A stretch of 64,000 nucleotides of DNA, taken from Sulfuritalea sp. Lineage in GTDB: Bacteria; Pseudomonadota; Gammaproteobacteria; Burkholderiales; Rhodocyclaceae. The notes beneath the pieces were generated by a model that did not search any database, was not told where the DNA came from, and saw only the letters and a program-made list of their open reading frames with translations. Below are positions 26,937 to 35,480 of the stretch, piece after piece (the first letter of the stretch is position 1; every line of letters starts with the position of its first letter). The DNA lies in NCBI GenBank assembly GCA_016708585.1, contig JADJFK010000002.1, positions 32,434 through 96,433 on the forward strand, written 5' to 3'. Both the position numbers and the translations under genes were made by a program.

Positions 26937-28100
26937 TCAGTCTTCCTTGAGGGATTCAATGATCCAGTTGTCGCCGCTGCGGACCAGAATCCGGTCGCAG
27001 CCGGCTTCGCGCCATGTCCCGTCGTGGCCGGGCAGGGCCAGCACCACACGCTCTCCCTGCGCACGCAAACGCATGGCCTCGGCGTGCATGGCATCATCCT
27101 CGGGCCAGGGGGCGAGAATCGCGCCGCGCGGCTCGCCATCCGGCGACAGGCGCGCAAGTTCACGCAAGTCCATGGAAAATCCGGTGGCCGGTCGGGGGCG
27201 GCCAAAGGTCCGGCCGAAATCGTCATAGCGGCCGCCAAGCGCAACGGCCGCAGGACTGCCAGCGCAATAGGCGGCAAACACAACCCCGCTGTGATAGTGG
27301 TAGCCACGCAGGTCGGCCAGGTCGAAGGACAGAGGCAGGTCGGCGAGTGCATCCGCCAGGCGCTGCAAATCGGAAAGTGCGGCAGCGATCTCGGGCAGGG
27401 CAGGCAAGGTCTTTGCCGCACGGGCCAATACTTGCCGGTCGCCGTAAAGTTCAGGCAGGGCCAGCAATGCCGAGCGGACCGGATCAACCACCGAGTTCAG
27501 CAGTTCGCGCACGGCCGGCACGTCCTTGCCCTGCAGGGCGCCAAACAGTTCTTCTTCAGCCTCGGGCGCCAAGCCAGCCTTCCTGGCAAGGGCACGAAAA
27601 ACCGTGACGTGCCCGAGGTCAAAACGCAAAACCTTGATGCCGCAACGGCTCAGGGCTCCGGCAAGCAAGCGGATCACCTCGATATCGGCTTCCAATGCGG
27701 CATGGCCGTAGAGTTCGGCACCGATCTGCAGGGGTTCGCGCGTCGCATTGAAGCCGGCCGGCAGCGTGTGCAGGGCGCTGCCGCAGTAGCACAGCCGGGT
27801 AACACCCTTGCGGTTCAGCAGGTGCGCGTCGATGCGCGCCACCTGGGGCGTGATGTCGGCGCGCAGGCCCATGCTGCGCCCAGAGAGCTGATCGACCAGC
27901 TTGAAGGTGCGCAAATCCAGATCGTGGCCGCTGCCGGTGAGCAGCGATTCGACGTATTCGAGCATCGGCGGGATGACAAATTCATAGCCGTTGCCGGAAA
28001 ACTCGTCGAGCAGGGCGCGGCGCAGCGCTTCGATGCGCGCGGCATCGCGTGGCAGCACGTCTTCGATCGCTTCGGGCAGAAGCCAGCGCCGGTTCGCCAT
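26937..28100 (-). CDS. hisZ: ATP phosphoribosyltransferase regulatory subunit
   Basis: A histidyl-tRNA synthetase paralogue without aminoacylation activity. It forms an octamer with short-form HisG, which needs it for the first step of histidine synthesis and for feedback control. It is 387 residues from MANRRWLLPE at 28100. Class II synthetase motifs 1 and 2 remains (FVIPPMLEYVESLL, GRSMGLRADITPQVARID) and a motif 3-like GGRYDDFG are visible. The true HisS is elsewhere in the window (35467), which supports this call. Preceded by the DUF2065 gene. Confidence 0.93.
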   Translation of the reverse strand: MANRRWLLPEAIEDVLPRDAARIEALRRALLDEFSGNGYEFVIPPMLEYVESLLTGSGHDLDLRTFKLVDQLSGRSMGLRADITPQVARIDAHLLNRKGVTRLCYCGSALHTLPAGFNATREPLQIGAELYGHAALEADIEVIRLLAGALSRCGIKVLRFDLGHVTVFRALARKAGLAPEAEEELFGALQGKDVPAVRELLNSVVDPVRSALLALPELYGDRQVLARAAKTLPALPEIAAALSDLQRLADALADLPLSFDLADLRGYHYHSGVVFAAYCAGSPAAVALGGRYDDFGRTFGRPRPATGFSMDLRELARLSPDGEPRGAILAPWPEDDAMHAEAMRLRAQGERVVLALPGHDGTWREAGCDRILVRSGDNWIIESLKED

Positions 28101-28105
28101 GACGG

Positions 28106-28291
28106 TCAGCGGAATACGGTGAGCAGAACCACGCCGACCAGCATCGAGGACAAACCGATGAAGCGGATCTGCCCATCGCTCAATTCCGTCACGCGCCGGA
28201 AAGTTTCGCGCCATATGCGCGGCGCGAGAAACGGCAGGAGGCCTTCGATCACCAGCATCAGGGCGAAAGCCAGCAGCAGGAGATTGAGCAT
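28106..28291 (-). CDS. DUF2065 (YjeT-like) small membrane protein
   Basis: A 61-residue protein with two membrane helices (about 2-20 and 42-60) flanking a short basic loop (RIWRETFRRVTELSD). It matches the DUF2065/YjeT family, usually found next to hflC as here. Function unknown; the position suggests it associates with the HflKC complex. Confidence 0.88.
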   Translation of the reverse strand: MLNLLLLAFALMLVIEGLLPFLAPRIWRETFRRVTELSDGQIRFIGLSSMLVGVVLLTVFR

Positions 28292-28313
28292 CGCAAACCG
28301 GTACCGATCCTGA

Positions 28314-29189
28314 TTACTTGCCCTTGCCGCTGTTCTTCAGGTATTTGAAGAACTCGGAATTGGGCTCGATTACCATGAGGTCGCTCTTGTTGCGGAAGCT
28401 GCCGCGATAGGCTTCGAGGCTGCGATAGAAGGCATAGAACTCGGGATTTTCGCCGAAGGCACGGCCGTAGATCCCGGCGGCCTTGGCGTCACCCTCGCCC
28501 TTGATCTTCTGCGCATCACGATAGGCCTCGGCGAGGATAACCTCCCGCTGCCGGTCGGCATTGGCCTTGATCTTTTCGGCTTCGGCGGCGCCTTCCGCAC
28601 GCAGTTCGCTGGCCACGCGCTTGCGTTCGGTTTCCATGCGGCGATACACCGACTCGGAAACTTCCGGCGGCAGGTCGACCCGCTTCAGTCGCACGTCGAC
28701 GATTTCGACGCCGATCGCGCGCATTTCCGCATCGGCTTTCTTCTTCACCACGACCATGATGTCATCGCGCGCACCGGAAACGACATCATGCACCGTGCGC
28801 CGGCCGAATTCTTCGCGCAAGCCGGCATTGACGGTCTGTGACAGTCGCGTCTTGGCCAGGGTTTCGTCACCGCTCACCGACACGTAGTATTGCTTGACGT
28901 CGTGGATGCGCCATTTGACGAAGGAATCCACCAGTACCGGCTTCTTCTCGGCGGTCAGGAAGCGCTCAGGCTCGGGCGAATCGAGGGTCAGGATGCGCTT
29001 GTCGAAGATCTTCACGTTCTGGATCAGCGGCCATTTGAAGGCAAGGCCCGGTTCGGAAACGACTTCCTTGATTTCACCAAGCTGGAAAATGATCGCGAAC
29101 TGCCGCTGATCGACGGTAAATATCGTCATGGCGAACAGCGCCAGCAAGCCAAAGACGAACGAGGCAACGAAGGAAAGGTGGCGCTGCAT
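28314..29189 (-). CDS. hflC: HflC, FtsH protease modulator
   Basis: SPFH/band-7 protein which with HflK forms a large periplasmic-facing cage around FtsH and modulates its degradation of membrane proteins. 291 residues: an N-terminal signal anchor (about 5-24), the SPFH domain (30-190) and a long Ala/Glu/Lys helix (EGAAEAEKIKANADRQREVILAEAYRDAQKIKGEGDA, shortened here as positions about 198-235). The start ATG overlaps the hflK stop by one base (TAATG). Confidence 0.95.
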   Translation of the reverse strand: MQRHLSFVASFVFGLLALFAMTIFTVDQRQFAIIFQLGEIKEVVSEPGLAFKWPLIQNVKIFDKRILTLDSPEPERFLTAEKKPVLVDSFVKWRIHDVKQYYVSVSGDETLAKTRLSQTVNAGLREEFGRRTVHDVVSGARDDIMVVVKKKADAEMRAIGVEIVDVRLKRVDLPPEVSESVYRRMETERKRVASELRAEGAAEAEKIKANADRQREVILAEAYRDAQKIKGEGDAKAAGIYGRAFGENPEFYAFYRSLEAYRGSFRNKSDLMVIEPNSEFFKYLKNSGKGK

Positions 29190-30457
29190 TATCGCTCTCC
29201 CCTTTCACGCGAGCCCAGGTTGCCGCGCGTGCGTGCATCGCCCGGCGCCGAACGCTCGGTCTGCGGCGGCGCTTCGGGCGTGGCAACCGCCGCTCCCGGA
29301 TTCACGCGCGGGACGGGGGCCACCTCGACCGTCGCCGGTGCGGCAGTTGCGGCACCGGCCGCCTGCATCAGCTTGTCCAGCGGTAGATACAGCAGATTGC
29401 CGGGCCCCTTGGAATCCAGCATCACTTTGCTGGTATTGGCGTAGACCTGTTGCACGGTTTCGAGATACATCCGGCTGCGCGTTACTTCCGGTGCCTTGCT
29501 GTATTCCGTAAGAACCTGCTTGAAGCGCGACGCATCGCCCTCGGCGGTGACGATGATGCGCTGGCGGTAGCCGGTGGCCTCCTCCATCAGTCGCGAAGCC
29601 GCGCCGCGCGCCCGCGGAATGACGTCGTTGGCGTAGGCCTCGCCTTCGTTCTTCTGCCGCTCGCGATCCTGTCCCGCCTTGACCGCGTCATCGAAGGCAG
29701 CCTGCACCTGTTCCGGCGGCTGGGTACTCTGCATGTTGACCGAGCGGACCAGGATGCCGGTCTTGTAGCGATCAAGGATGTCCTGGATCAGCTTCTGGGT
29801 ATTCGCGGCGATCTGGTCGCGTCCCTCGTAGAGCACGAAGTCCATCTTGCTCTTGCCGACCACTTCGCGGATCGCGGTTTCCGCCGCCTGCATGACGGCA
29901 TCATCAGGGTGGCGATTGTTGAACAGGTAGGCCTGCGGATCCGACAGCAGGTACTGCACGGCGAACTGGACATTGACGATGTTCTCGTCGTCGGTCAGCA
30001 TCAGGGCTTCCTTCAGCACCTTGTTCTTGTCCGAGCCGCGATAGCCGACTTCGACCGTGCGCACGCCGGTGACATTGACGATCTCGTGGGTCTGGATCGG
30101 CCACGGCAGGCGCCAGCGCAGGCCCGGATCGGTGGCTTCCTTGAAGCGACCGAACTGCAACACCACGCCGCGCTGCGAGGCATCGACGATATAGAAACTG
30201 CTGCCCAGCCAGACCACCGCCACCAACGCAAGGATGATGCCGATGCCGCCACCGAACTGCCTGGGGCTGATCGAGGGCATACGGTTCCCAGCGCCATCTC
30301 CGCCGCCGTCACCGCCACGGCCCTTGTTGCCGAACAAGCCGGACAGGCGGCGATTGAAATCGCGCCAGAGTTCTTCGAGGTCGGGAGGGCCTTGATTGCC
30401 GCCACCGCGCTTGCCGCCACCGGGTTGATTACCCCAGCCGTGGTCGTTGAGAGACAT
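29189..30457 (-). CDS. hflK: HflK, FtsH protease modulator
   Basis: Partner of HflC. 422 residues: a Gly-rich cytoplasmic N-terminus (GGGKRGGGNQGPP), a membrane anchor near 73-92, the SPFH domain, a helical region, and a Pro/Ala-rich C-terminal tail of about 60 residues. The start at 30457 gives the typical MSLNDHGWGN opening; the frame extends upstream without similarity. Lies between hflX and hflC in the conserved hfq-hflXKC cluster. Confidence 0.95.
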   Translation of the reverse strand: MSLNDHGWGNQPGGGKRGGGNQGPPDLEELWRDFNRRLSGLFGNKGRGGDGGGDGAGNRMPSISPRQFGGGIGIILALVAVVWLGSSFYIVDASQRGVVLQFGRFKEATDPGLRWRLPWPIQTHEIVNVTGVRTVEVGYRGSDKNKVLKEALMLTDDENIVNVQFAVQYLLSDPQAYLFNNRHPDDAVMQAAETAIREVVGKSKMDFVLYEGRDQIAANTQKLIQDILDRYKTGILVRSVNMQSTQPPEQVQAAFDDAVKAGQDRERQKNEGEAYANDVIPRARGAASRLMEEATGYRQRIIVTAEGDASRFKQVLTEYSKAPEVTRSRMYLETVQQVYANTSKVMLDSKGPGNLLYLPLDKLMQAAGAATAAPATVEVAPVPRVNPGAAVATPEAPPQTERSAPGDARTRGNLGSRERGER

Positions 30458-30521
30458 GAGTATTCCGGCTATCACGTGTGTATTTTCTGGGTAGTAGAAG
30501 AGAGAAGCGGTAAGAGAATTC

Positions 30522-31637
30522 TCAGGCGGCAACCGCGGGAAGGTCATGATGCCGGACTGCCGCCTCGGCCAGGGCATCGCGCAGCAATGACAGCCCTGCT
30601 CCACTGTGGGCACTGAGTCGAACGGCGGAAATGTTACCACAGTCGTCACGCTCGATTGCGGGGCTGGCCGCGGTCAGGTCGATCTTGTTCCACACCGTGA
30701 TCTGCGGCACCTGAAGCGCCCCGATTTCGTCCAGCACCGCGCCCACGGCATGAATCTGCTGGTCGCGGTCCGGACTGGCGGAGTCGACCACGTGCAGCAG
30801 CAAATCGGCCTGTGCCGTCTCCTCCAGGGTCGCCTCGAATGCCGCTACCAGGGCATGCGGCAGGTCGCGGATGAAACCGACCGTATCGGACAGCACAATC
30901 GGGCCGGCACTCTCGATGAACACCCGTCGCGAAGTCGTGTCCAGGGTGGCGAACAACTGGTCGGCGGCATAGGCGCCCGCCCGGGTCAGGGCATTGAACA
31001 GCGTGCTCTTGCCGGCGTTGGTGTAACCCACCAGGGAAACCGCGAACACCTCGCCGCGGGTGCGCGCACGGCGGCGCACGGCACGCTGGCGTTCCAGCTG
31101 CCTGAGGCGGTCCTTGAGCAGGGAAACCCGCTTGCCGAGCAGGCGTCGGTCGGTTTCGAGCTGCTTTTCGCCGGGGCCACGCAGGCCGATGCCGCCCTTC
31201 TGCCGCTCGAGGTGGGTCCAGCCGCGCACCAGCCGGGTTGCCAGATGCTGGAGCTGGGCCAGCTCAACCTGCAGCTTTCCCTCATGGCTCCTGGCACGCA
31301 GGGCGAATATGTCCAGGATCAGGCTGCTGCGATCGATCACGCGGCAGGCGAGGATCTTCTCCAGGTTGCGCTGCTGGCCCGGCGAAAGCTCGTGGTTGAA
31401 AAGCACGACATCTGCCTCATGCAGGCGCACGGCATCGCCGATCTCGGCGACTTTGCCCTTGCCGGCAAACAGTGCCGGATCCGGCCGCGCGCGCTTGCCT
31501 GAAACCACCGCCAACGCTTGCGCGCCCGCGCTGCCCACCAGCAGCCTGAACTCGGAAAGGCGCTCGGCAAAATCTCCTTCGCCAAAGTCAAGCTGGACAA
31601 GAACCGCGCTTTCTCCGCTGGCGGGACGCTCAAACAT
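30522..31637 (-). CDS. hflX: GTPase HflX
   Basis: Ribosome-binding GTPase that splits stalled or heat-damaged 70S particles. 371 residues: the HflX N-terminal domain (ALFAGKGKVAEIGDAV), a linker helix pair (KGGIGLRGPGEKQLETDRR), then the G domain with G1 GYTNAGKST, G3 DTVGFI and G4 NKID. Downstream of hfq by 45 bases. Confidence 0.96.
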   Translation of the reverse strand: MFERPASGESAVLVQLDFGEGDFAERLSEFRLLVGSAGAQALAVVSGKRARPDPALFAGKGKVAEIGDAVRLHEADVVLFNHELSPGQQRNLEKILACRVIDRSSLILDIFALRARSHEGKLQVELAQLQHLATRLVRGWTHLERQKGGIGLRGPGEKQLETDRRLLGKRVSLLKDRLRQLERQRAVRRRARTRGEVFAVSLVGYTNAGKSTLFNALTRAGAYAADQLFATLDTTSRRVFIESAGPIVLSDTVGFIRDLPHALVAAFEATLEETAQADLLLHVVDSASPDRDQQIHAVGAVLDEIGALQVPQITVWNKIDLTAASPAIERDDCGNISAVRLSAHSGAGLSLLRDALAEAAVRHHDLPAVAA

Positions 31638-31682
31638 CAGGGCGATACCCTCCCGGCCATCGCCGGCGGCGAAACGGGGAGG

Positions 31683-31919
31683 TCAATCGGCTTCGGCGTC
31701 CGAGGCGAAATTGACCGGTCGTGCAGGAACGACGGTGGAAATGGCATGCTTATAGACCATCTGGGTCACCGTGTTCTTGAGCAGAACCACATACTGGTCG
31801 AAGGATTCGATCTGCCCCTGCAGCTTGATGCCGTTGACCAGGTAAATGGAAACCGACACGTGCTCGCGACGCAGCGTGTTCAGAAACGGGTCTTGTAACA
31901 TTTGCCCTTTATTGCTCAT
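31683..31919 (-). CDS. hfq: RNA chaperone Hfq
   Basis: Hexameric Sm-like protein pairing small RNAs with mRNAs. 78 residues: Sm1 with GQMLQDPFLNTLRREHVSVSIYLVNGIKL, Sm2 with the YKHAIST motif, and a very short C-terminal tail (about ten residues after the core), as usual in betaproteobacteria. AAGGA precedes the ATG. First gene after der; the 84-base gap contains a dispersed repeat copy and may hold the hfq promoter. Confidence 0.98.
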   Translation of the reverse strand: MSNKGQMLQDPFLNTLRREHVSVSIYLVNGIKLQGQIESFDQYVVLLKNTVTQMVYKHAISTVVPARPVNFASDAEAD

Positions 31920-31979
31920 GGCGGCGATCCTTTGGAGATTGTTGGTTTTTTGAGTGAATTACTGTAATCGATTTTGCAG

Positions 31980-32004
31980 CGCCGTGCCACCGGCGCCGAC
32001 TTTT
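31980..32004 (-). repeat. Dispersed 25-bp repeat copy (at the der stop)
   Basis: 23 of 25 match. It begins in the der TGA stop codon and runs into the der-hfq gap. Confidence 0.7.
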
Positions 32005-33362
32005 CACTTTTCGCGACGCAGCTTGTCCTTCATCGGACGGCCTTCGACGGCAAAGGGGTTCTTGCTGGTCTTGTACTGGATGCGCAGCGGCGTACCCTGC
32101 AGCTTGAAGGCCTCGAGGAAGTAGCGTTCGAGATAGCGCGTATAGGAAGCCGGTATATGCTCCAGCGCATTGCCGTGAATCACGATGACCGGCGGATTGC
32201 TGCCGCCCTGGTGGGCGTAGCGCGGCTTGGGACGGAAGGCGCCATGGCGCGGCGGCGTCTGTTTTTCGATGGCGGCGATCAGGACGCGGGTCAGTTTTGG
32301 CGTGGACATCTTGGCCATTGCCGCGGCGTAGGCCTTGTCCACCGACCCAAGAATGCCGGCGATGCCTTGCCCCTTCAACGCAGAGACGTAATGCACGCGC
32401 GCAAAGCCGAGGAAGTTCAGCTTGCGCGCGATGTCCAGCTTGATCTGCTCGCGACGATAGTCGTCCACCGCGTCCCACTTGTTCACGGCGACCACCAGCG
32501 CCCGCCCGGCATCGATGATGAAGCCGGCGATGTGGGCGTCCTGGTCGGAAATTTCCTGGGTGGCGTCGACCATCAGCACCACCACATTGGACTCCTCGAC
32601 GGCCTGCAGGGTCTTGATCACCGAAAACTTTTCGATGGCCTCGAAGACGCGCCCCTTGCGCCGCAACCCGGCGGTGTCGATCAGGGTGTAGGCACGGCCA
32701 TTGCGTTCGAACGGCACCTCGATGGCATCGCGCGTGGTGCCGGGCATGTCGAAGGCGATCATGCGCTCTTCGCCGAGCAGCGTATTCACCAGCGTGCTCT
32801 TGCCTACATTCGGCCGCCCGGCGATGGCGACGCGCGGACCGCCGGCTTCGGCATCCGCTTCGCTCTCATCCGGAAACGGTGCCAGTGCCAGCTCGATCAG
32901 TTCGCGCACGCCCTCGCCATGCGCGGAGGAAATCACGCAAGGATCGCCGCAACCCAGTTCGTAAAACTCCGCCGCCACCACCGCGCGGTCCATGCCCTCG
33001 CCCTTGTTCGCGGCGAGCAGGACCGGTCGTCCGCTGCGCCGCAACAGTTCGGCGATGACTTTGTCCTGCTGTACCAGGCCGGTGCGGACATCCACCAGGA
33101 AAATCAGAACATCGGCCTCGGCGATCGCAGCCTCGGCCTGGCGCGCCATTTCAAGCACGATGCCTTCCCGGGCCTGCGGCTCGAAGCCGCCGGTGTCGAC
33201 CACCAGAAAAGGCTTGTTGCCAAGCCGGCCGTGCCCGTAGTGGCGATCCCGGGTCAGGCCCGGCTGATCGGCCACCAGCGCATCGCGCGAGCGAGTCAGT
33301 CTATTGAACAGGGTCGACTTGCCGACATTCGGCCGGCCGACGATCACGAGGGTCGGTTTCAT
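32004..33362 (-). CDS. der: Ribosome biogenesis GTPase Der
   Basis: Double-domain GTPase needed for 50S subunit assembly. 452 residues with two G domains, each with GRPNVGKST (about 8 and 180), DTGGF or DTAGL, and NKxD, then a C-terminal KH-like domain (PPVIVIHGNALEHIPASYTRYLE). It ends in a basic tail, KDKLRREK. A 286-base structured gap separates it from bamB upstream. Confidence 0.97.
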   Translation of the reverse strand: MKPTLVIVGRPNVGKSTLFNRLTRSRDALVADQPGLTRDRHYGHGRLGNKPFLVVDTGGFEPQAREGIVLEMARQAEAAIAEADVLIFLVDVRTGLVQQDKVIAELLRRSGRPVLLAANKGEGMDRAVVAAEFYELGCGDPCVISSAHGEGVRELIELALAPFPDESEADAEAGGPRVAIAGRPNVGKSTLVNTLLGEERMIAFDMPGTTRDAIEVPFERNGRAYTLIDTAGLRRKGRVFEAIEKFSVIKTLQAVEESNVVVLMVDATQEISDQDAHIAGFIIDAGRALVVAVNKWDAVDDYRREQIKLDIARKLNFLGFARVHYVSALKGQGIAGILGSVDKAYAAAMAKMSTPKLTRVLIAAIEKQTPPRHGAFRPKPRYAHQGGSNPPVIVIHGNALEHIPASYTRYLERYFLEAFKLQGTPLRIQYKTSKNPFAVEGRPMKDKLRREK

Positions 33363-33648
33363 CCTATGTCGGCGCCCGGGCCGTCGGCCGCAAGAATGAA
33401 CGCCACCGGATTAACGCGAAACAGCAGTGCAAGTCGCTGGTGATATCGAGCGCAGCGAGCTTTTTGATAGCCCCGCCCCGGGAAGGGGGCGAAGCGGGGA
33501 ATTCGCGGAGCACTGCTCCACGCCCACGAAGCCGGCCGGCCCTGCAGGGCCGGCCGTGGGACGGGGGTGGGGGGCCGATCTTGTAGCTCCCGGCCTTACG
33601 AAGGTGATCCGTTTCATCATGTAGGGTAAGCCATTGGAACCATGAGCG
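33363..33648. repeat. GC-rich intergenic region with nested palindromes
   Basis: No convincing gene. A perfect 24-base palindrome (33533-33556, centre CTGCAG flanked by GGCC repeats) and GGAGCA-C-TGCTCC (33507-33519) lie in a G/C-run-rich stretch. It could be a REP-like element or a bamB terminator structure; there is no T run on either side of the palindrome. Confidence 0.5.
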
Positions 33649-34818
33649 TTAGTTTGCTTCGAGCACGAACAGGCCGCCGTTCGCGGTCTGCACCAGCATG
33701 CCGGCGCCATAGCGCACAGGCTCGGCCCGCACCGCACTGCCATCGGTCGCGGCACGGGCCGCAAAAGCACCATCCTCCTGTCGCAGCAAATGCACCACAC
33801 CCTGGTAATCGGCGACCGCGACACGGCCGCCAGCAAGCGCCACGGGGCGCGACAGGCGGCGCTGGGCCAGCTTGTCCTGCTTCCAGATGCTGGCCCCGCT
33901 GTTGCGATCCAGCGCATGCACGGAACCCTTGTCGTCGGTGACATAGACATAGCGGTTGTCGATGTCGAGGCCTGTGCTGGACGACATGTCGCGCGACCAC
34001 ACGGTATTGCCGGTGTTGCTGTCGAAGCAGGCGGCCCGTCCCTGGAATGCCGCGGCGCAGACCATGCTGCCGCTGATCGCGGGAGAACTGGTGACATCGG
34101 CGACACGCTCCAGTTCGGTGGCCCCCTTGGGCAGGGCAACCGTCACTTCCCACACGGCGGCGCCGTTGTTGTTGGCGATCGCGACCAGCTTGCCGCCGGG
34201 GAATCCGGCCAGCGTGACCTTGCCGACCGGTAGCACGCCCACGTTCGAACGCAGCGACAGGGATGGCGTAGTGCGCTGATACACCCAGCGCCGCTTGCCG
34301 TCGGCGGCATCGAAAGCGAAGATCCGCGAATCGCCGGAACGGACGATCGCGAGGCCGTCGGCCACGGCCGGCGCCGCCAGCACCTCCGAACTCACGCGCG
34401 CCTTCCATGCCTCGCGGCCGGCGGTGGCTTCGAAGGCCAGCACTTCGCCCTTGGGCGTGCCGACTACCACCAGCTTGCCGTCGCTGCCGACGCCGCCCGA
34501 AAGCGGCTGGCCGGCGCTGATGCGCCAGACCTGGCGTCCGCCGTCGAAGCGCGCCACTGTGCCGTCACGCCCGGCGGCGTAGACACTGTCGCCCGCCACT
34601 GCCGGTGAAAACGTGAAGTTGCCGGCGCTGCCGACATTATCCTTCCACAGGACCTTCAGTTCGGCGGTCGGCTGGATGGCGGCCAGTTCCGCCGGCTTCA
34701 GCTTGGGGTCGCTGGAGGCAAAGGGATTCAACTTCTCCACCGTCGAGCAGGCGCCAAGCAACAACGCCGGAACGATGGCGAACAGGATCGAGAGTCCGCC
34801 AACTCGCATGGAGTTCAC
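33649..34818 (-). CDS. bamB: Outer membrane protein assembly factor BamB
   Basis: Lipoprotein beta-propeller of the BAM complex that inserts outer-membrane proteins. About 389 residues: a signal peptide with lipobox LLLGAC, then repeated propeller blades with the PQQ-like pattern (e.g. VWRISAGQPLSGGVGSDGKL, WSRDMSSSTGLDIDNRYVYV). A GTG at 34818 overlaps the yfgM stop; an ATG nine bases later is equally possible. Order hisS-yfgM-bamB-der as in E. coli. Confidence 0.94.
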   Translation of the reverse strand: MNSMRVGGLSILFAIVPALLLGACSTVEKLNPFASSDPKLKPAELAAIQPTAELKVLWKDNVGSAGNFTFSPAVAGDSVYAAGRDGTVARFDGGRQVWRISAGQPLSGGVGSDGKLVVVGTPKGEVLAFEATAGREAWKARVSSEVLAAPAVADGLAIVRSGDSRIFAFDAADGKRRWVYQRTTPSLSLRSNVGVLPVGKVTLAGFPGGKLVAIANNNGAAVWEVTVALPKGATELERVADVTSSPAISGSMVCAAAFQGRAACFDSNTGNTVWSRDMSSSTGLDIDNRYVYVTDDKGSVHALDRNSGASIWKQDKLAQRRLSRPVALAGGRVAVADYQGVVHLLRQEDGAFAARAATDGSAVRAEPVRYGAGMLVQTANGGLFVLEAN

Positions 34819-35480
34819 TTGGCCGCGCCCAGTGAATCACGCTTGGTCTGGATCACCTCCTTGTAACCGCCGCGCTGCCGGTTTTCGTCATCCCTGGCCA
34901 GGGCATCGAATTTTGTCAGCGCGAGATCGTAGGCGGTGCGCGCCTCGGCGGTTTTGCCCTGAGCCGCAAGAATGTCGCCGCGCAGCTCCGCGAAACGCGG
35001 GGCAAATGACGCACCCGGCTCGGCGGCGAGCTGCTTCATGGCCTCATCGTAGGCCTTCTCGTCGAGCATCACCGCGGCCAGGCGCAAGCGCGCCAGGTCA
35101 CGCAAGCCGGGATCCCTGGCATTCTCCACCGCCCAGGCCAGCTGGGCGCGAGCGTTCTTCGCGTCGCCCGCATCGACCTGCACCCGGGCGGCCAGCAGCG
35201 CACCCATGCCGGCATAGCTCGTCACGGAATGCTTGTCGATCAGCTCGCCGGCCAGCTCGCGCGCACGCTTGGCGTCCCGCTGCGCGGTCGCCGCCTGCAG
35301 CGAGGAGAAGACGGCCGAAGCCTGGGCTGCCTGCTGCCGCTGCCACCAGTTCCAGCCCTGCCAGCCGGCCACCGCGAGCGCCACCGCAACCAGGATGCCG
35401 GTCACGATGTTGCCGTACATCTTCCACCAGGTCTTCAACTCGTCGAGCTGTTCCTGTTCTTCCAGGTCATAAGTTGCCAT
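34815..35480 (-). CDS. yfgM: YfgM-like ancillary translocon protein (TPR)
   Basis: A 221-residue membrane-anchored periplasmic TPR protein. In E. coli, YfgM associates with SecYEG and PpiD and helps chaperone exported proteins. It has a short acidic cytoplasmic start (ATYDLEEQEQLDELKTWW), one membrane helix (about 22-42), then helical repeats (ELIDKHSVTSYAGMGALLAAR). The ATG at 35480 gives the family start; it overlaps the 3' end of hisS by 14 bases. Confidence 0.9.
   Translation of the reverse strand: MATYDLEEQEQLDELKTWWKMYGNIVTGILVAVALAVAGWQGWNWWQRQQAAQASAVFSSLQAATAQRDAKRARELAGELIDKHSVTSYAGMGALLAARVQVDAGDAKNARAQLAWAVENARDPGLRDLARLRLAAVMLDEKAYDEAMKQLAAEPGASFAPRFAELRGDILAAQGKTAEARTAYDLALTKFDALARDDENRQRGGYKEVIQTKRDSLGAAK

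Noticed and set aside
25625..27487. 620-codon ORF containing PurA with a long N-terminal extension
   Set aside because: The extra part is the antisense-like shadow of hisZ in another frame; the PurA start is clearly at 26935.
33427..33624. Small ORF between der and bamB
   Set aside because: Composition follows the palindromic GC-rich DNA, there is no ribosome binding site, and I recognise no similarity.
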